8,042 nt of DNA, taken from NCBI GenBank assembly GCA_014360105.1, contig JACIYD010000055.1, positions 1 to 8,042 of the forward strand. Direction: 5' to 3'. How positions within the stretch are numbered: position 1 is the first letter of the stretch; each line of letters begins with the position of its first letter. The translations under genes were made by a program, and so were the position numbers. Shown piece by piece: positions 5,220 to 8,042 of this stretch. The stretch is from Clostridia bacterium (lineage in GTDB: Bacteria; Bacillota; DSM-521; Neomoorellales; SLTJ01). A model generated the notes under the pieces. The model was given only the letters and a program-made list of their open reading frames with translations. It had not been told where the DNA came from and ran no database searches.

Positions 5220-6167
5220 TTGGCGCCTTCGTTGCCGTGGGTGGAGCCGGCCAGGACCTTTCTCGGCGCTACGGCCGACTGGGAGAAAAGCAGAGTGGTT
5301 CTGGTTGGCGCACCGCTCGACGTGACCTCTTCCTTTCGCCCGGGGACCCGCTTTGCCCCGCAGCGCATCCGCGAGGTATCGGTAGGGCTGGAAGAGTACA
5401 GTCTTCTCTTTGACCGCTCCCTGCGGCAAGCCGCCCTTTTCGACGCAGGTGATTTGCTGCTTGCGCCAGGCGCGGTCGGGCCGAGTCTTGATCGCGTGGA
5501 AGAATGCGTTGCCTGGCTGGCGGCACAGGGGAAGAAGGTAGCGCTCCTGGGAGGCGAGCACCTTCTAACCTATGCCGCCGTACGCGGCCTGGCCGCGGCC
5601 TACGAAGGACTGATTGTGCTGCACTGGGACGCCCATGCCGACCGCCGTCAGGAGTACCTGGGGCAGGAGCTCTCCCACGCCACGGTAATGCACCTGGTTG
5701 CGCGACTGGGAATCCCGCTTTACCAGATGGGTATCCGCTCGCTGGCCCCGGAGGAGCTGGCAGCCGTGCGCCCCCTGCTGCGGCGCCCTGCCCTTCCCCC
5801 AGCCAACCGCGACGATAACCCCGTACCGGGCGGGCAAGCCGGGTCGGAGGACGTTTCCGGCGGCCTCTACCTCGAGGATTTGCTGGCAGGGCTGTGGGCC
5901 GTGCTGCCGGCACTGCGGTCGCGGCCGGTCTACTTGAGCTGCGACATCGACGTGCTCGACCCCGCCTACGCGCCGGGCACCGGTACGCCGGAGCCCGGGG
6001 GCGTTACTCCGGGGGAGATCTTTCGCGCCGTGGGCCACCTGCCCGGGGTTAACCTGGTCGGCTTCGACCTGGTAGAGGTCAATCCTTTGGTGGACGTGGG
6101 CGACTGTACCTCGCTGCTGGCGGCCAAAATCACCCGGGAACTCATCCTTGCCTGCAGCTTGACTTGA
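5220..6167 (+). CDS. speB: Agmatinase-family ureohydrolase SpeB (possible aminopropylagmatinase)
   Basis: A 315-residue arginase-fold protein with all six manganese ligands of the family: H114 (GGEH), D137, H139 and D141 (DAHAD), D242 and D244 (CDIDVLDP). Further signatures are GTRFAPQRIRE (42-52), LSHAT (151-155) and PAYAPGTGTPEPGG (248-261). It hydrolyses agmatine to putrescine and urea, or N1-aminopropylagmatine to spermidine and urea if the pathway runs as in Thermus. Between GIRS (171) and the VYLSCDID strand there are about 70 residues, where E. coli or B. subtilis enzymes have about 45-50; the extra Pro/Gly/Asp-rich stretch (about 188-215) is probably a surface loop. The start is TTG, fixed by GGGAGGGTG (5206-5214) 5 bases upstream, and lies 20 bases after speE. 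It is the last gene before the terminator. Arginase or formimidoylglutamase are less likely given the speE neighbour. Confidence 0.92.
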   Translation: MAPSLPWVEPARTFLGATADWEKSRVVLVGAPLDVTSSFRPGTRFAPQRIREVSVGLEEYSLLFDRSLRQAALFDAGDLLLAPGAVGPSLDRVEECVAWLAAQGKKVALLGGEHLLTYAAVRGLAAAYEGLIVLHWDAHADRRQEYLGQELSHATVMHLVARLGIPLYQMGIRSLAPEELAAVRPLLRRPALPPANRDDNPVPGGQAGSEDVSGGLYLEDLLAGLWAVLPALRSRPVYLSCDIDVLDPAYAPGTGTPEPGGVTPGEIFRAVGHLPGVNLVGFDLVEVNPLVDVGDCTSLLAAKITRELILACSLT

Positions 6168-6192
6168 CCCGACCGGCCAGGCTTATGACCGG

Positions 6193-6218
6193 AACGGGCA
6201 ATTATGCCCGTTATTTTT
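6193..6218 (+). terminator. Rho-independent terminator after speB
   Basis: AACGGGC (6193-6199), loop AATTAT, GCCCGTT (6206-6212), then ATTTTT to 6218. The 7-bp GC-rich stem plus T-run, 25 bases after the speB stop, closes the fmdB-mobB-speE-speB operon. Confidence 0.9.
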
Positions 6219-6233
6219 CGCTTACTTCAGATA

Positions 6234-6262
6234 TAGACGAAAAGGATTGTTACTTATATAAT
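6234..6262 (+). promoter_or_regulatory. Probable promoter of the PEP-synthase-like gene
   Basis: A perfect TATAAT (6257-6262) lies 17 bases downstream of TAGACG (6234-6239, 4 of 6 to TTGACA). It sits in an AT-rich patch just after the speB terminator, which fits a fresh transcription unit. The start would be near 6269, giving a long leader of about 145 bases. Confidence 0.6.
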
Positions 6263-6410
6263 AAGTCCCAGCATTAGCAAATGTCCCAAAAGACATCTTG
6301 CCATAAGGAATTAAGATTCCACCCGCTAAGATATACCGTTTCTTCCTCCTAACATTCCAACGTTCCATCCCAGGTGAACGTCATACAGAAACAAACATGG
6401 GGGGCGGTTT
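6263..6410 (+). other. AT-rich structured 5' leader
   Basis: No convincing gene; markedly AT-richer than flanking coding DNA. Three perfect small hairpins follow each other: ATGTC/GACAT (6281-6296), GGAAT/ATTCC (6307-6320) and ACGTTC/GAACGT (6360-6381). A pyrimidine tract TCTTCCTCC (6341-6349) is exactly complementary to GGAGGAAGA at 6485-6493 in the early coding region, and its CCTCCT (6345-6350) could also pair with AGGAGG (6474-6479). No known riboswitch class was recognised. A 20-codon ATG frame (6397-6459) overlaps the start of the main gene in another frame. Confidence 0.45.
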
Positions 6411-6416
6411 TTGTCC

Positions 6417-8042
6417 GTGGGTAACGCGGTTGAGCTGGATCTGGAGGCCGGGGCGGTAGAATGGCTCCCGGAAAGGAGGTTCCGGGAGGAAGATCTTAAA
6501 CTTTTCTGGTTTCACGACTCGCTGCACAATAATCCGCCGATCACGCCGATGGGGGCCTCTACCTATCACTGGCCGCGCGCTTCCCAGTATGCGGCGGAAC
6601 ACCTTTCCTTGCCGACCTCGCGCGGGTTTGATTTCCGCCTGTTTTACGGACGGATCTACCCGGCGCCGCTTCCTATTACCGACCCGGAGGAAATTGAGGC
6701 GCGGGCCGCCGTTTTCCAACAGCGGGTGTGGGAGTTGATCACCCGTTGGCCGGATTACTATCAGGCCTGCGTCCGCGAGTGGCTGGCGATGCTCGAATAC
6801 CTCCAGGGTATTAAGCGAGAAGTGCTGCCCTTACCTAAACTGCTCGCGGTACTCGACGACAGTATCCGGGTTTCCATGCGCAGTTGGGAGATCCATTTCG
6901 AGTGTATGTACACCTGTTTTACGGCCTACCTCGCCTTCGAGCAGATCTGCCGGAAACACGGCATCGGGGAGCGGGATATGCGCATCTTTCTCCAGGGTTT
7001 TGACACGAAGATGTACGAAGTAGACCGCGGCCTCTGGCGGCTGGCAGTATTGGCACGGGACCTGGCCCTGGGAGACAAGTTTGCTACGGCGGAGAAGATG
7101 GAGGACCTCGAGCGGCAACTGCAGCAGTGCGAAACGGGCAGGGTGTGGTTGGATCAGTTCCGGGATTTCCTGCACCGCTACGGCCGGCGCACTACCGCGG
7201 CTCTTTTCGACCCGGCCTACAAGACCTGGCTGGAAGATCCGTATCCGGTACTTTTCACCGTGCGCACCTACGTTATGCGCGGTGCCTTTGACTTCGAAGA
7301 GCATGCCAAGCGCATCGTCGAAGAGCGGGACCGCTTTATCGCGGCCACGGCGGCGCGTCTTCCCCGAGAGGAGAAGGAAGAATTCTTGCGGGCGCTCAAG
7401 GAGGCGCAGAACACCTATCCGTTCAACGAAGACCATAATTTCTACGTGGAACAGTGGGCTTACGCCGAGCTCCGCTATAGCATTCTCGAGGCCGGCCGCC
7501 GTCTGGCCGCCTATCACATCCTTGCCGCACCGGAAGACGTCTTCTTCCTCACCTACGACGAGCTGCGAAGCTTGCTGGAGGCGCTCCTCCTCAACGAGCG
7601 CCTGGGAGTGCAAGAAGGCAAGTTGCGCTATACCCAGATGGTAGCGGACCGGAAGAGGATCTGGCAGCGCCTGCACGAGGTTCAGCCGCCGCCCTTCATT
7701 GGTTCTGTTCCCGAAACGCGCCTGGAGGACCCTGTTTTCATTAAGATTTGGGGCCATACCGACGAGGTCATCAGGGGCAAAGTCCGCCCGCGGGCAGGTG
7801 TGAGCCGCAAGATAGAAGGTTTTCCGGGAGCACCCGGCGTGGCGGAGGGCGTTGCCCGGGTAATTTCGGGTTACGAGGGCTTTTCCGAAGTGATGCCCGA
7901 CGATATCCTTATCGCCCCGTTTACCACTCCTGCCTGGACACCTCTTTTCTCCAAGATTAAGGCGGTGGCCACCGACAGCGGCGGTATGCTTGCCCACGCG
8001 GCCATTTGCGCCCGGGAGTACGGCATTCCGGCAGTGGTGGGG
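6417..8042 (+). CDS. PEP-utilising enzyme lacking ATP-grasp domain, phenylphosphate synthase alpha-like (3' end missing)
   Basis: An open frame of 542 codons runs off the window. The C-terminal part is the swivelling phosphohistidine domain of PEP synthase-type enzymes: FPGAPGVAEGVARV (469-482), TDSGGMLAHAAICAREYGIPAVVG (519 to the end), with H527 as the expected phosphorylated histidine. The N-terminus has no ATP-grasp domain. It begins with a short lead, then FWFHDSLHNNPPITP (30-44), RGFDFRLFYGRIYPAPLPITDP, and a long helical region with WEIHFECMYTCFTAY and LQGFDTKMYEVD. This layout matches, from memory, the alpha subunit (PpsA) of phenylphosphate synthase and relatives, in which the ATP-grasp domain is a separate subunit. 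The substrate here is unknown; a phenol or another acceptor is possible. The start is GTG 6417 or TTG 6411, since an in-frame stop lies at 6375-6377; GGGGGGCGG just upstream (6399-6407) is the only ribosome-binding candidate. Rifampicin phosphotransferase is the main alternative family, but its normal form keeps the ATP-grasp domain. Confidence 0.8.
   Translation, partial: MGNAVELDLEAGAVEWLPERRFREEDLKLFWFHDSLHNNPPITPMGASTYHWPRASQYAAEHLSLPTSRGFDFRLFYGRIYPAPLPITDPEEIEARAAVFQQRVWELITRWPDYYQACVREWLAMLEYLQGIKREVLPLPKLLAVLDDSIRVSMRSWEIHFECMYTCFTAYLAFEQICRKHGIGERDMRIFLQGFDTKMYEVDRGLWRLAVLARDLALGDKFATAEKMEDLERQLQQCETGRVWLDQFRDFLHRYGRRTTAALFDPAYKTWLEDPYPVLFTVRTYVMRGAFDFEEHAKRIVEERDRFIAATAARLPREEKEEFLRALKEAQNTYPFNEDHNFYVEQWAYAELRYSILEAGRRLAAYHILAAPEDVFFLTYDELRSLLEALLLNERLGVQEGKLRYTQMVADRKRIWQRLHEVQPPPFIGSVPETRLEDPVFIKIWGHTDEVIRGKVRPRAGVSRKIEGFPGAPGVAEGVARVISGYEGFSEVMPDDILIAPFTTPAWTPLFSKIKAVATDSGGMLAHAAICAREYGIPAVVG

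Noticed and set aside
5269..5913. A 214-codon - strand frame opposite speB
   Set aside because: Arg/Pro/Gly/Ala-rich shadow of GC-rich coding DNA with no domain; speB in the + frame has all six metal ligands.
6397..6459. A 20-codon ATG reading frame overlapping the start of the PEP-synthase-like gene
   Set aside because: Short, Gly/Trp/Arg-rich and without a good Shine-Dalgarno; not supportable as a gene, though a leader peptide cannot be fully excluded.
6472..6479. AAAGGAGG as the ribosome-binding site of the PEP-synthase-like gene
   Set aside because: No ATG, GTG or TTG follows at a usable distance in frame, and the conserved N-terminus FWFHD would leave little room; it is probably a product of codon sequence.
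6831..7997. A 388-codon open frame on the - strand
   Set aside because: It is the antisense shadow of the PEP-synthase-like gene, whose + frame has clear family motifs throughout; the - translation has no recognisable domain.

Overview
The window looks like chromosome from a GC-rich, probably thermophilic, anaerobic Firmicute of the Moorella/Thermanaeromonas/Desulfotomaculum kind. The grounds are GC-rich coding sequence, purine-rich Shine-Dalgarno sites, frequent GTG and TTG starts, textbook TTGACA-17-TATAAT-type promoters, a clostridial-type LysM protein and a speE-speB pair. This placement is an inference from style and gene content. All recognisable genes are on the + strand. I saw no mobile element, tRNA, rRNA or CRISPR array, and no gene-free gap exceeds about 250 bases.

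Layout. (1) Positions 1-755: the 3' part of a cell-wall-associated protein with two LysM repeats and an uncharacterised conserved C-terminal domain. (2) 768-3401: a ferrous-iron uptake operon behind its own strong promoter. FeoB is split into a cytosolic GTPase protein and a membrane protein, joined by a TGATG overlap. They are followed by an FeoA protein that carries an extra N-terminal cysteine cluster. (3) 3402-3516: a non-coding stretch with an imperfect tandem repeat and hairpins. (4) 3517-6218: a second promoter, then fmdB-like zinc ribbon, mobB, speE and speB, tightly packed and closed by a clear intrinsic terminator. (5) 6219-6416: an AT-rich leader with a TATAAT promoter and three small hairpins. 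(6) From about 6417 to the window end: a PEP-synthase-like protein that lacks the N-terminal ATP-grasp domain and resembles the alpha subunit of phenylphosphate synthase; it runs off the window.

How the genes work together. The Feo proteins should form one Fe(II) importer in which GTPase and channel are separate polypeptides. MobB supports molybdenum or tungsten cofactor maturation, and the small zinc-ribbon protein ahead of it may be regulatory. SpeE and SpeB probably make spermidine, possibly by the thermophile route through N1-aminopropylagmatine. The last gene should need a separate ATP-grasp partner, most likely encoded downstream of the window.

The points most worth a second look are the FeoB split exactly between the G domain and the helical domain, the Cys-cluster FeoA, the repeat-bearing spacer at 3402-3516, the structured leader at 6263-6410, and the stand-alone phosphohistidine-domain enzyme.
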